39,255 nucleotides of DNA, taken from Tannerella sp. oral taxon 808. GTDB lineage: Bacteria; Bacteroidota; Bacteroidia; Bacteroidales; Tannerellaceae. Position numbers and translations under genes: made by a program. The stretch covers positions 1-39,255 of the forward strand of contig MIQB01000011.1 of assembly GCA_002890585.1 (NCBI GenBank), in the 5' to 3' direction. Under the pieces are notes generated by a model. The model searched no databases. It saw only the letters and a program-made list of their open reading frames with translations, and was not told the DNA's origin. Below, piece after piece: positions 1-7,055 of this stretch. Within the stretch, counting starts at the first letter, position 1; each line of letters begins with the position of its first letter.

Positions 1-1
1 T

Positions 2-70
2 TTCGACAAAAAGCCCTCCATCAACACCGCCGAGGAGTTTGTACATCCCTCTTTCCTGCCGGTTGCTTAG
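2..70 (+). CDS. Possible C-terminal end of a truncated gene
   Basis: One frame is open from the window edge to a TAG at 68-70 and gives 22 residues that begin FDKKPSINTAEEF. The codon choice (ACC, GCC, GAG, CTG) resembles the genes of the window. The start lies outside the window. I do not recognise the family, and so short an open stretch could be chance. Confidence 0.3.
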   Translation, partial: FDKKPSINTAEEFVHPSFLPVA

Positions 71-195
71 ATCGAACTCACGTTGTGTTATGGTTTACAG
101 GGAGCCTCCTCCTCTGAGCGGGCAAAGAAAAGTCATGGAGCGTGACCCTATATATAAATGTATACCTCGCCTATGCCGCTTCCGTTCATTGACCC

Positions 196-260
196 GAAAA
201 ACATTGATTATTGGCCGCCACAGAAAAAAAGAGCTGATTGATTGGATCAAATGGCCGCCA
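196..260 (-). repeat. Inverted-orientation fragment of the 40-bp repeat family
   Basis: The reverse complement of this stretch matches the 40-bp units found at 6441-6855. It contains one unit of the 'CCAATAATCAATG' type and part of one unit of the 'CCATTTGATCCAATC' type, joined as in the main array. It lies about 6 kb from that array and in the opposite orientation. Confidence 0.75.
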
Positions 261-283
261 ACGTTTTTTTGCGTTGCCTGGAC

Positions 284-335
284 CCCCAGGGTGTTGCTCT
301 GGGCTATCATCCAGCGGCCCTTCAGGCCGCTGGGG
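284..335. repeat. Dispersed hairpin element, copy 1
   Basis: Contains the perfect stem-loop 311-333 (arms CCAGCGGCC and GGCCGCTGG, loop CTTCA), preceded by a weaker CCCAG/CTGGG pairing. A diverged copy in the same orientation lies at 6942-7012. No coding function is apparent; it may be a small non-autonomous or REP-like element. Confidence 0.6.
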
Positions 336-414
336 TACCTCCAATTTTTGCGAACCATTTCTAATTGGCTGTATTAAATGAAGAAACTCTTGTTTATTTT
401 TCTGGTATACTCAT

Positions 415-600
415 AGTAACTCTTTAGCTAAAGTGTTGCTGTTCCGACCAAGTTACAGTAACTCTTTAGCTAAAGCGTTGCTGTTCCGACCAAGTTACAG
501 TAACTCTTTAGTTAAAGTGTTGCTGTTCCGACTAAGTTACAACAACTCTTTAGCTAAAGTGTTGCTGTTCCGATCAAGTTACAACAACTCTTTAGCTATA
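415..600. repeat. 42-bp tandem array, four units plus a partial fifth
   Basis: Full units begin at 415, 457, 499 and 541, and a partial unit begins at 583. Most units carry the perfect 12-bp palindrome CTTTAGCTAAAG and a second inverted repeat GTTAC-A-GTAAC at the unit junction. The 42-bp period keeps a reading frame open, but there is no convincing start signal, so it is treated as non-coding. Confidence 0.85.
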
Positions 601-662
601 TGGTTGCTATATCGATCCCATTAGGAGGGGGTTGGATGCGGAGGGACCGTATGCTTGGTACG

Positions 663-1337
663 CTACCCCCCAAAGACGGCCCGGAAATCCTGAAGCAGGA
701 AGCCTTTAGCTGTACCCATATCAGGCGCGGCGGCAGGCGCAAGCTCGGCCGCGAGCGACGTAACGCCCTTGTCTACGAAGCCGCAGGGGTGGATGAGGGC
801 GAAATAGCTGAGGTCGGTCGAGATATTGAGCGCAAAGCCATGCATGGTGACGAAGCGGCGACTGTGCACCCCAATGGCGCAGATCTTACGAGCCCGCGGA
901 GTGTCCGCATCGATCCATACGCCCGTGGCGCCAGCCATGCGGCATCCGCGGACGCCAAAGCGCGCCAAGAAGCGGATGACGGCCTCTTCCACCGCCTCGA
1001 TGTAGGCGCGGAGGCCAAGGTGGAGCTGTTCGAGGTCGAAGACGGGGTAACCCGTGATCTGACCCGGGCCGTGGTACGTGATGTCGCCCCCGCGGTTGAC
1101 ACGATAGAGGTTGACGCCGCGCTGACCGAGCACCTCGGGCGAGACGAGCAGATTCGCCTCCAGCCCATGCTTGCCAAGCGTCAAGACGGGGTCGTGCTCG
1201 CAAAAGAACAACCGACTCGTGCCCCTCTGGCCGCGCTCCTTCAGGGCAACAAGCCCCTCAAAAGCCGCCGTCTGTATCGCCAGCGCCTCGGCGTAATTGA
1301 TGCGCTGGAGGTCTATGTAGATGAATGGCTCGTTCAT
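663..1337 (-). CDS. lipB: Octanoyltransferase LipB
   Basis: Transfers the octanoyl group from octanoyl-acyl carrier protein to lipoyl domains of 2-oxoacid dehydrogenases and the glycine cleavage H protein; cytoplasmic. The 224-residue protein has the family signature around residues 82-92 (RGGDITYHGPG), the general-base lysine at about 151 (RKICAIGV) and the catalytic cysteine at about 185 (HPCGF). Its length is normal for the family. Its start lies only 3 bases after the stop of mtgA, so the two are probably co-transcribed as the last genes of the bamD-rpoZ-DUF4293 cluster. No lipA is in the window. No clear terminator was seen downstream, where the 42-bp array follows. Confidence 0.95.
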   Translation of the reverse strand: MNEPFIYIDLQRINYAEALAIQTAAFEGLVALKERGQRGTSRLFFCEHDPVLTLGKHGLEANLLVSPEVLGQRGVNLYRVNRGGDITYHGPGQITGYPVFDLEQLHLGLRAYIEAVEEAVIRFLARFGVRGCRMAGATGVWIDADTPRARKICAIGVHSRRFVTMHGFALNISTDLSYFALIHPCGFVDKGVTSLAAELAPAAAPDMGTAKGFLLQDFRAVFGG

Positions 1338-1340
1338 ATT

Positions 1341-2189
1341 TCATTCCGTTTCATCGCGGTCGTCCGCCTCATCTTCCGTCACGATATCCTCGGGCAACGG
1401 CTCAGGCGTTGGCACTGCCGCCGGCTCCTCAGGTTTGGATTTGGGCTGAGGCTGAGGCTGAGATTTACCCTTCTCTGGCGTCGCCACATCGGCCGACGAC
1501 GCCCCACCGCCCGCACCGATGGGCACAGCCCCCATCTTACGCATCAGCGAGAGGATCGCACCCTGCCGCCGACGCATATAAGCCGTGGGCGCAGCCGGAT
1601 TGCGTTTACGAGGATTAGGCAGCGAAGCAGCGATAAGCGCAGCTTCAGGGCGCGTCAGCGAGGCCGCCGACTTCGAGAAGTAAGCATTGGCCGCAGCCTC
1701 CACACCAAAAATGCCGCGCCCCATCTCAATCGAATTCAGATATACCTCCATGATCCGCTCCTTACCCCAAACGAACTCGATGAGCACCGTGAAGTAAGCC
1801 TCCAGCCCCTTGCGCACCCATGTGCGTCCGGGCCAGAGGAAGACGTTCTTAGCCGTCTGTTGCGAGATGGTGCTGGCTCCGCGCCGGCGTTTGCCCCGCT
1901 TGGCCTCCTCCATCGCCTGCCGGATTTGCTCGTGATCAAAGCCATGATGCGTCATGAAGCGGTTATCCTCCGACGCCACAACAGCCAACGGCATAGCCTG
2001 CGAGATTTTGCTGACCGGCACCCAGTGATGCCTCAGCCGCGGCGTCTCCGAGTCGCACGCGCGAATGATCATCAACGGCGTGAACGGCACCGGCACCCAC
2101 TTGTAAACAATGACAAGGAATAGACTAAAAACAAACATCGCCAGCACCGCACGGCAGCACCAGCGAAGTATGCGCTTGAACTTTTTCAT
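1341..2189 (-). CDS. mtgA: Monofunctional peptidoglycan glycosyltransferase MtgA
   Basis: Polymerises lipid II into glycan strands at the outer face of the inner membrane. The 282 residues start with a short basic stretch and one membrane helix (about 11-30), then a GT51 domain. Catalytic glutamates are E74 (SEDNRFMTHHG) and E148 in KERIMEVYLN. The GASTISQQ motif is at about 104-111. The core ends near 220, and the last 60 residues are an unusual tail rich in proline, glutamine and acidic residues (QPQPQPKSKPEE). That tail is not part of the catalytic fold and may be a disordered linker. The gene sits between the DUF4293 gene and lipB on the same strand. Confidence 0.93.
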   Translation of the reverse strand: MKKFKRILRWCCRAVLAMFVFSLFLVIVYKWVPVPFTPLMIIRACDSETPRLRHHWVPVSKISQAMPLAVVASEDNRFMTHHGFDHEQIRQAMEEAKRGKRRRGASTISQQTAKNVFLWPGRTWVRKGLEAYFTVLIEFVWGKERIMEVYLNSIEMGRGIFGVEAAANAYFSKSAASLTRPEAALIAASLPNPRKRNPAAPTAYMRRRQGAILSLMRKMGAVPIGAGGGASSADVATPEKGKSQPQPQPKSKPEEPAAVPTPEPLPEDIVTEDEADDRDETE

Positions 2190-2240
2190 TTTGGGGAGGG
2201 GGGAAAAGAATATCGGGAGGGCGCCGCCCCTTCCTCCGTG

Positions 2241-2705
2241 TCACTTACGCAAGCGGTTGAGCGAGCGCACCAGCATCTCGTCGGCACCGATGGCGCGGAT
2301 GGCTAGCCAGTTGAGGATGAGCGAAACGAGGGGGAAGACGAGGGCCATCTGCAAACGGAAGGTGAACGCCTCCGCGGCGCTCGCAATCTTCCACAGGTAG
2401 AAGGCGAAGAGGGCGTAAAAGCCAATGATGAGCAGCGTGTTGAAGGTGCAGAGGCGGATTTGCAACATGCGCCTGCGGAACAAGAAGATGGTGGCCAGCG
2501 CCAGCAGGCTAATGATGGCGGCAAGGCCCATCAGCGCCCACGCTGGATAGACGAGCGCCTCGGGCGCGGCAGTGGTGCTCATGCCCGAGGCGTCGAATGA
2601 ATAGAAAGCGCCGTCCACTTGCACGGTGGCCAGCGGCAGGAAGACCACAAGAAGGTTCAGTGCGGCGACGATCAATAGATAGATGGTCTGAATGCGTTGG
2701 ATCAT
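2241..2705 (-). CDS. DUF4293 family four-helix membrane protein
   Basis: The 154-residue protein starts MIQRIQTIYLL, typical of the Bacteroidetes DUF4293 family, whose function is unknown. Four hydrophobic helices can be seen, at about 8-26, 53-78, 86-105 and 117-138. A short, probably periplasmic loop lies between helices 1 and 2. It starts 13 bases after the rpoZ stop and belongs to the same minus-strand group as bamD and rpoZ, an order I recall as common in Bacteroidales. This context suggests a housekeeping membrane role, but no specific function can be given. Confidence 0.85.
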   Translation of the reverse strand: MIQRIQTIYLLIVAALNLLVVFLPLATVQVDGAFYSFDASGMSTTAAPEALVYPAWALMGLAAIISLLALATIFLFRRRMLQIRLCTFNTLLIIGFYALFAFYLWKIASAAEAFTFRLQMALVFPLVSLILNWLAIRAIGADEMLVRSLNRLRK

Positions 2706-2718
2706 AACCGGGGGGTTG

Positions 2719-3051
2719 TCAGAAGCTCTTCTCGCGTGAGGGATTCTTGTGATAGATCTGATCGTCGAGGTACTCCTGTGTGGCGATCAGAGTAGGTTTC
2801 GGCAGCTTCTCATAGAAGCGTGAGATCTCGATCTGCTCTCTGTTCTCGAAGACTTCTTCGAGGTTATCGGTGAGTGCAGAGAACTCTTCCAATTTCTTTT
2901 CCAGATCCTGCTTCATCTGGTTGCTGATCTGGTTGGCGCGTTTAGCGATGACCATCACTGTTTCGTAGACGTTGTCTTTGTTGTCGTGGCAGAGCTTGAT
3001 CATGTCGCGCGTGACGGTGGTCGTCGGCGCCGTTGTTTTGCGGTAATCCAT
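2719..3051 (-). CDS. rpoZ: RNA polymerase omega subunit, Bacteroidetes type
   Basis: The 110-residue protein begins MDYRKTTAPTTTVTRD and contains DNVYETVMVIAKRANQI (about 26-42), the Rpb6/omega-like core, followed by DNLEEVFENREQIEISRFYE. These segments match the diverged omega-like protein of Bacteroidetes. It would bind the beta-prime subunit and help assemble RNA polymerase. The chosen start is the ATG at 3049-3051; the frame stays open upstream only because it overlaps bamD. It lies 31 bases after the bamD stop and 13 before the DUF4293 gene. Confidence 0.85.
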   Translation of the reverse strand: MDYRKTTAPTTTVTRDMIKLCHDNKDNVYETVMVIAKRANQISNQMKQDLEKKLEEFSALTDNLEEVFENREQIEISRFYEKLPKPTLIATQEYLDDQIYHKNPSREKSF

Positions 3052-3082
3052 ACTGTTTATCTCTCTCGTTAAATGTGATGTT

Positions 3083-3889
3083 TCAATAATTGGTGGTGAT
3101 GTGGGCGTTGGCTTCGTTGAAATACTTCTGCACCTGCCGGCTGTACTTCCCGTTGGGGAACTCGTTTTTGTAGTTGTAGTATTCGTCCACCACATCGCGA
3201 TATCGGCCTTGCAAGCGGTCTTCCACGCTGACGGAGGCGAGTTCGTATTTCGATTTAATCTTAAGGAAGATGAAGTCTTCGCGATACTTCGTGTAGGGGT
3301 AATCACGCAGCGCGTTGTCAGCGGTGATGACGCACGAGCGATAATTGTTCCCCATGTAGGTGCCGAGGTTGTAATAGAGTTCGGCGGCGAGGAGTTCTTT
3401 GTAGGCCAACTTTTCCTGCAATTGGAAGAGGATTTCTTGTGCCTCCTTGGCACGTTCGCTTTGTGGGTAATACTCCATGTAGAGCTGTAGTTGCGCGATA
3501 GCTTCGTAGGTCTGCGTCTGGTCGAGGCGCGGATCGGGGGAGTCGAGGTAGAGGCCGTATCCGGAGTAGAAGCGGGCTTGTTCGGCGTATTCGCCTTTAG
3601 GGTAGGTGGTGTAGTAGGTCTTGAAATATTCCGAGGCCGTCTCGTAGTCTTTTTCGGCGTAATAGGTGCGCGCCAAGAGGTAGAGCGACTCTTCGGCGTG
3701 GGCGGTGCCCTTGAAGATGGGGACGAGCTCCTCGAGCAGGGTGGCTGCTTTGACGTACTTCTTTTCGTCGAAATATTTTTTGGCGTACGAATATTTCAAT
3801 TCGTAGTCGGTGCTCTTGATGATCTTATTGTATTCCCCGCATGAGGTGAGGCATAAAATGATCAGAAGGGCCCATCCGAGATTCTTCAT
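3083..3889 (-). CDS. bamD: Outer-membrane assembly lipoprotein BamD
   Basis: Component of the BAM complex that inserts beta-barrel proteins in the outer membrane. The preferred start gives 268 residues with a lipoprotein signal peptide ending LCLTSC, so C17 would be lipidated. The rest is a row of TPR-like helical pairs (YAKKYFDEKKYVKAATLLEE, LYLLARTYYAEKDYETASEY, QLYMEYYPQSERAKEA), as in BamD/YfiO. An in-frame ATG ten codons upstream is possible, but it would put charged residues ahead of the signal peptide. A TAnnTTTG promoter lies 36 bases upstream. It heads the operon that continues to lipB. Confidence 0.92.
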   Translation of the reverse strand: MKNLGWALLIILCLTSCGEYNKIIKSTDYELKYSYAKKYFDEKKYVKAATLLEELVPIFKGTAHAEESLYLLARTYYAEKDYETASEYFKTYYTTYPKGEYAEQARFYSGYGLYLDSPDPRLDQTQTYEAIAQLQLYMEYYPQSERAKEAQEILFQLQEKLAYKELLAAELYYNLGTYMGNNYRSCVITADNALRDYPYTKYREDFIFLKIKSKYELASVSVEDRLQGRYRDVVDEYYNYKNEFPNGKYSRQVQKYFNEANAHITTNY

Positions 3890-3924
3890 TGTGCTGTAGT
3901 TAAGCGCTATTTCTTTCACGGGGG

Positions 3925-3932
3925 CAAAAGTA
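3925..3932 (-). promoter_or_regulatory. Promoter -7 element for bamD operon
   Basis: The minus strand reads TACTTTTG, an exact match to the Bacteroidetes -7 consensus TAnnTTTG, followed by CCCCCG. Transcription would begin near 3919, about 30 bases before the bamD ATG. Confidence 0.65.
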
Positions 3933-3965
3933 ATTCAACACCCGAAACACGAAAATGACAGACTG

Positions 3966-5630
3966 TCAGGCCAGGAGGGCCATGAGCAGGACTTGCACAA
4001 GGATGACGCGGGCGAACATGCTGAGGGGATAGACAGTGGCGTAGGCTACTGACGGGTTGTCACCCTCGACGGTATCGTTCACGTAATTCAGGGCCATGGG
4101 ATTGGCCATACTGCCACAGAGCATGCCGAAGACGCTGCCGAAGTCGATCTTCATCCACTTCATGGCTACGGTGCCTACGATGAGTGTAGGGAGGGTGGTC
4201 AGGAGGAAGCCGAGGGCTATCCACAGTGCGCCTTCGGGGCGGAAGACGGTCTCGAAGAAGTGTGCGCCGGCATCGAGCCCGAGGCAGGCCAAATACATGG
4301 ATAGCCCGAGTGCGCGCAGCATGAGGTTGGCGCTGCGGGTGGTGTAGGTGATCATGTGCAAGCGTGGCCCGAAGGTGCCAAGGAGGATGCCGACGATGAT
4401 GGGTCCGCCGGCCAAGCCGAGCTTCACGGGTGTGGAGATGCCGGGGATGGCGATGGGGAGCGATCCGAGTACGAGCCCGAGTACTACGCCTATGAATATG
4501 ACGACCAGGTTGGGTTCGTTGAGGCTCCGCACGGCGTTGCCGAGCACCTTCTCGACGTTGTGAATGGCGGCGGCTTCGCCCACCACGGTGAGGCGATCGC
4601 CGAGTTGGAGGATCAGATTGGGCGTGGCCAGCAGTTGCACACCGGAGCGGTAGACGCGGCTGATGTTGATGCCGTAGTGGTTGCGTAGGCGCAGGGAGCC
4701 GAGACGCTTGCCGTTCAGCTCGGGGCGGGTGACGACGATGCGCGCCGAGACGAGCTCGCTGTCAATGGCGTTCCAATCGATGTCGTCTTTATTCCAATCC
4801 TTGTTTTCCTGCTCGCCAAAGAGGATGGTGAGGGCGGGGACGTCTTTTTCGGCCGTGATGACGAGCAGGCGATCGCCTTCACGAAGCATTGAGGCGGAGG
4901 TGGGGATGCTGACGTGTCCGTCGCGCCAGAGGCGGGAGATGACGAAGCGCGTTGTGCTGATGGCGCCGATGTCTTTCACGCTTTTGCCGAAGATGGCTGG
5001 GTTGTGCACTTGAAAGGCGGCCATGTAGACTTTATTGATGTCGTCTTTTTCTAGCGTGCCGGTGTCGCCGGGCTTCACCAAGGTTTTTCGCATGAGCATG
5101 ACGACGATGATGACGCCGACGACGCCTAAGGGGTACGTGACGGCGCAACCGAGGGCTGCTGTGCCTGCATCTAAGCCGAGCTGCACGAGGGTCTGTTGCG
5201 CTGCGCCGAGGGCGGGGGTGTTTGTCGTAGCGCCACAAAGCACACCGACCATGTCGGGCATGGCTACGCCGGTGGCGTATGAGCAAGCGACGGCCAGGAG
5301 TGTGCCTATCAGCACGACGGCCATCGAGAGCATGTTGAGCTTGAGGCCGCCGGTGTGGAACGAGCTGAAGAAGCCGGGGCCGACTTGTAACCCGAGGGCG
5401 TAAACGAAGATGACGAGGCCGAAGCTCTCAGCGAAGTTGCGCATGGCGGGGTCGACGGTGAATCCGAGGTGCCCGGCCAGGATGCCAACGAAAAAGACGA
5501 ATGTGACGCCCAGCGAGATGCCCATGATCCGGATTTTGCCGAGCCCGATGCCGATGGCGGAGATGAAGGAGATGACGACCATGGCCTGCAGCGCTGGTTG
5601 CCCTCTGAATAAATCGATAAACCAATCCAT
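3966..5630 (-). CDS. AspT/YidE-type transporter with two RCK_C domains
   Basis: A predicted inner-membrane exchanger of the aspartate:alanine exchanger (AspT/YidE/YbjL) family. The 554 residues have two hydrophobic halves, each with glycine-rich repeats (PALGAAQQTLVQLGLDAG in the first, PMALNYVNDTVEGDNPSVAY in the second). Between them lie two TrkA-C (RCK_C) domains, recognisable from LREGDRLLVITAEKDV and LQLGDRLTVVGEAAAI. The chosen ATG (5628-5630) places MDWFIDLFRG just before the first helix; the upstream extension is proline- and arginine-rich and unlikely to be translated. The substrate is not known. A weak promoter-like TTCCTTTG is at 5656-5663. A 9-base G run at 5676-5684 lies just upstream. 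Confidence 0.88.
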   Translation of the reverse strand: MDWFIDLFRGQPALQAMVVISFISAIGIGLGKIRIMGISLGVTFVFFVGILAGHLGFTVDPAMRNFAESFGLVIFVYALGLQVGPGFFSSFHTGGLKLNMLSMAVVLIGTLLAVACSYATGVAMPDMVGVLCGATTNTPALGAAQQTLVQLGLDAGTAALGCAVTYPLGVVGVIIVVMLMRKTLVKPGDTGTLEKDDINKVYMAAFQVHNPAIFGKSVKDIGAISTTRFVISRLWRDGHVSIPTSASMLREGDRLLVITAEKDVPALTILFGEQENKDWNKDDIDWNAIDSELVSARIVVTRPELNGKRLGSLRLRNHYGINISRVYRSGVQLLATPNLILQLGDRLTVVGEAAAIHNVEKVLGNAVRSLNEPNLVVIFIGVVLGLVLGSLPIAIPGISTPVKLGLAGGPIIVGILLGTFGPRLHMITYTTRSANLMLRALGLSMYLACLGLDAGAHFFETVFRPEGALWIALGFLLTTLPTLIVGTVAMKWMKIDFGSVFGMLCGSMANPMALNYVNDTVEGDNPSVAYATVYPLSMFARVILVQVLLMALLA

Positions 5631-5751
5631 TGTTCTTCTTCTTGAGTTTGGGCGGCAAAGGAAACGCGAATAAACGGGGGGGGGCGGCATGAGGCCCTGA
5701 ATGGACATCAATGCGCTACAGCGGATAACATGCATGCCGACTATAGACTCC

Positions 5752-6024
5752 TTACTTATCGTTGTAATGCCCCTCTACTGAAATGACATAGACCTCTTCG
5801 GGCTCGTCGTATATCTCATAGACAAGCCTGTCTTTTTTATTCACTTCTCGAGAGAAGACGTTTTCTCCGGCCCATTTGAGTGCCTCCGGCTTTCCTATGC
5901 CAGTTCTCGGATGTAAGTGCAAATCTTGAACGAGCTTCTGGGTCTTCTTAAAAGAGGCCGGATTTGACTTCTTGTATTTGGTAATAGATTCCTTAGCGTC
6001 ATCGCTATATATCACGCTGTACAT
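5752..6024 (-). CDS. YoeB/Txe-family mRNA interferase toxin
   Basis: A small ribosome-dependent endoribonuclease toxin by family. The 90 residues follow the YoeB pattern: GIGKPEALKWAGENVFSREV (about 42-61), DRLVYEIYDE (65-74) and a C-terminal HYNDK. By alignment from memory, E47, R66, H86 and Y87 take the places of the YoeB catalytic residues E46, R65, H83 and Y84, so it looks active. It is 2 bases downstream of the antitoxin gene stop, as expected for a coupled toxin-antitoxin operon. The partner is not of the YefM type. Confidence 0.85.
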   Translation of the reverse strand: MYSVIYSDDAKESITKYKKSNPASFKKTQKLVQDLHLHPRTGIGKPEALKWAGENVFSREVNKKDRLVYEIYDEPEEVYVISVEGHYNDK

Positions 6025-6026
6025 GG

Positions 6027-6302
6027 CTACAAACTATCAAAGAATGCCATGGACTCTTCTACGGTCTTACAAACCTTTCCCCGACCTTTTTTATAGTCCT
6101 CTCTTGCCTTTTCTATTTTGGCTTTTAACTCGGGGGCGATTGTTTCTTCCTCGCGCCGCACGCCATACCCCATGCGGAAAAGGAGCGTCTCCAAATAGCT
6201 ACCTAAACTCCTGTTCTCCTCTTTAGCTTCTTCTTTCAGCCGCTTCAAAAGCTCTGAATCGATGCGGATAGAAGCCGTAGACTTTGTTATTGTCGTATCC
6301 AT
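6027..6302 (-). CDS. Antitoxin with ribbon-helix-helix-like N-terminus
   Basis: The 91-residue protein is the first gene of the pair with the YoeB-like toxin. Its N-terminal half (about 5-45) fits a ribbon-helix-helix fold: a beta strand TASIRID followed by SELLKRLKEEAKEENRSLGSYLETLL. The C-terminal half is charged (ELKAKIEKAREDYKKGRGK) and would wrap the toxin. An ATG four codons upstream (6312-6314) is an alternative start; the one chosen has AGG six bases ahead. It probably represses its own promoter, whose -7 element is 26 bases upstream. The antitoxin role is inferred from position. Confidence 0.75.
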   Translation of the reverse strand: MDTTITKSTASIRIDSELLKRLKEEAKEENRSLGSYLETLLFRMGYGVRREEETIAPELKAKIEKAREDYKKGRGKVCKTVEESMAFFDSL

Positions 6303-6327
6303 AATTACCTGCATTTACTTGCGGGGG

Positions 6328-6335
6328 CAAAGGTA
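6328..6335 (-). promoter_or_regulatory. Promoter -7 element for the toxin-antitoxin pair
   Basis: The minus strand reads TACCTTTG, matching TAnnTTTG, followed by CCCCCG. The predicted start of transcription is near 6321, about 20 bases before the antitoxin ATG. Confidence 0.6.
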
Positions 6336-6440
6336 GCAGGGTGCAAACAGCCTGACATGTCGAGGCGGCCGCTGAGTTAACCCTTCCGTCGTGGAGATTG
6401 GTCGAGGGAGGATAAGGTCAACGGAATGATTCGATCAATC

Positions 6441-6855
6441 GCTTCCTTTTTTCCGTGGCAGCCATTTGATCCAATCAAATGCTCCCTTTTTTCGCTGGCG
6501 GCCATTTGATCCAGTCAATTGGCTCCTTTTTTCTGTGGCGGCCATTTGATTCAGTCAATTGGCTCCTTTTTTCTGTGGGAGCCAATAATCAATGTTTTTC
6601 AGCTCCTTTTTTCCGTGGGAGCCAATAATCAATGTTTTTCGGCTCCTTTTTTCTGTGGGAGCCAATAATCAATGTTTTTCGGCTCCTTTTTTCTGTGGCG
6701 GCCAATAATCAACGTTTTTCGGCTCCTTTTTTCGCTGGCAGCCAATAATCAATGTTTTTCGGCTCCTTTTTTCTGTGGCGGCCAATAATCAATGTTTTTC
6801 GGCTCCTTTTTTCCGTGGCAGCCAATAATCAATGTTTTTCGGCTCCTTTTTTCCG
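6441..6855. repeat. 40-bp tandem array, ten units plus a partial
   Basis: Units start every 40 bases from 6441 to 6801, with a partial copy at 6841. Two subtypes exist. The first three units contain CCATTTGATCCAATC-like sequence, and the next seven contain CCAATAATCAATGTTTTTC. All share a pyrimidine run (GGCTCCTTTTTT), and most have the short inverted repeat TGGC-n-GCCA. There are no spacers and no start codons in a sensible context. With the hairpin elements that follow, it fills the interval between the antitoxin and the MATE gene. Confidence 0.9.
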
Positions 6856-6921
6856 CACCCTTTGGAAGCCTCCACCCATCCTACCCCCAGCAGGGTGGGT
6901 GGAGGCTTCCAAAGGGTGCGG
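6853..6921. repeat. 26-bp perfect inverted repeat with 17-base loop
   Basis: Arms at 6853-6878 and 6896-6921 are perfect reverse complements (left arm begins CCGCACCCTTTGGAAGCC). The left arm starts inside the last partial 40-bp unit. It is not followed by a T run in either direction, so it does not look like a simple terminator. It may be the remains of a small palindromic mobile element. Confidence 0.85.
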
Positions 6922-6941
6922 GGGGATCGGACGGGTATTGC

Positions 6942-7012
6942 ATCCCCAGGGTGCCGCTCCGCCCGGGCGGCGTCGCTCTACCCTGGGCTATCATCCGGCG
7001 ACCCTTCAGGCC
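6942..7012. repeat. Dispersed hairpin element, copy 2
   Basis: Shares the words CCCAGGGTG, GGGCTATCATCC and CCCTTCAGGCCGC, in the same order, with 284-335. This copy has about 20 extra bases in the middle (CCGCCCGGGCGG, itself palindromic), and its final stem is degraded. Confidence 0.6.
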
Positions 7013-7055
7013 GCATTGGTTTTTCGTGAGGCCAGTTTCATTCGCCGGACGCTGC

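Noticed and set aside
433..624. Open frame with 14-residue repeats in the 42-bp array
   Set aside because: The 42-bp period automatically keeps a frame open; there is no start context, signal peptide or family match.
600..2123. Long plus-strand open frame opposite lipB and mtgA
   Set aside because: It is a shadow of the two minus-strand genes, which have clear family motifs; the plus-strand translation is arginine-rich and matches nothing.
6853..6921. Terminator for the MATE gene
   Set aside because: The hairpin is about 135 bases past the stop, and on the minus strand it is followed by A residues, not T.
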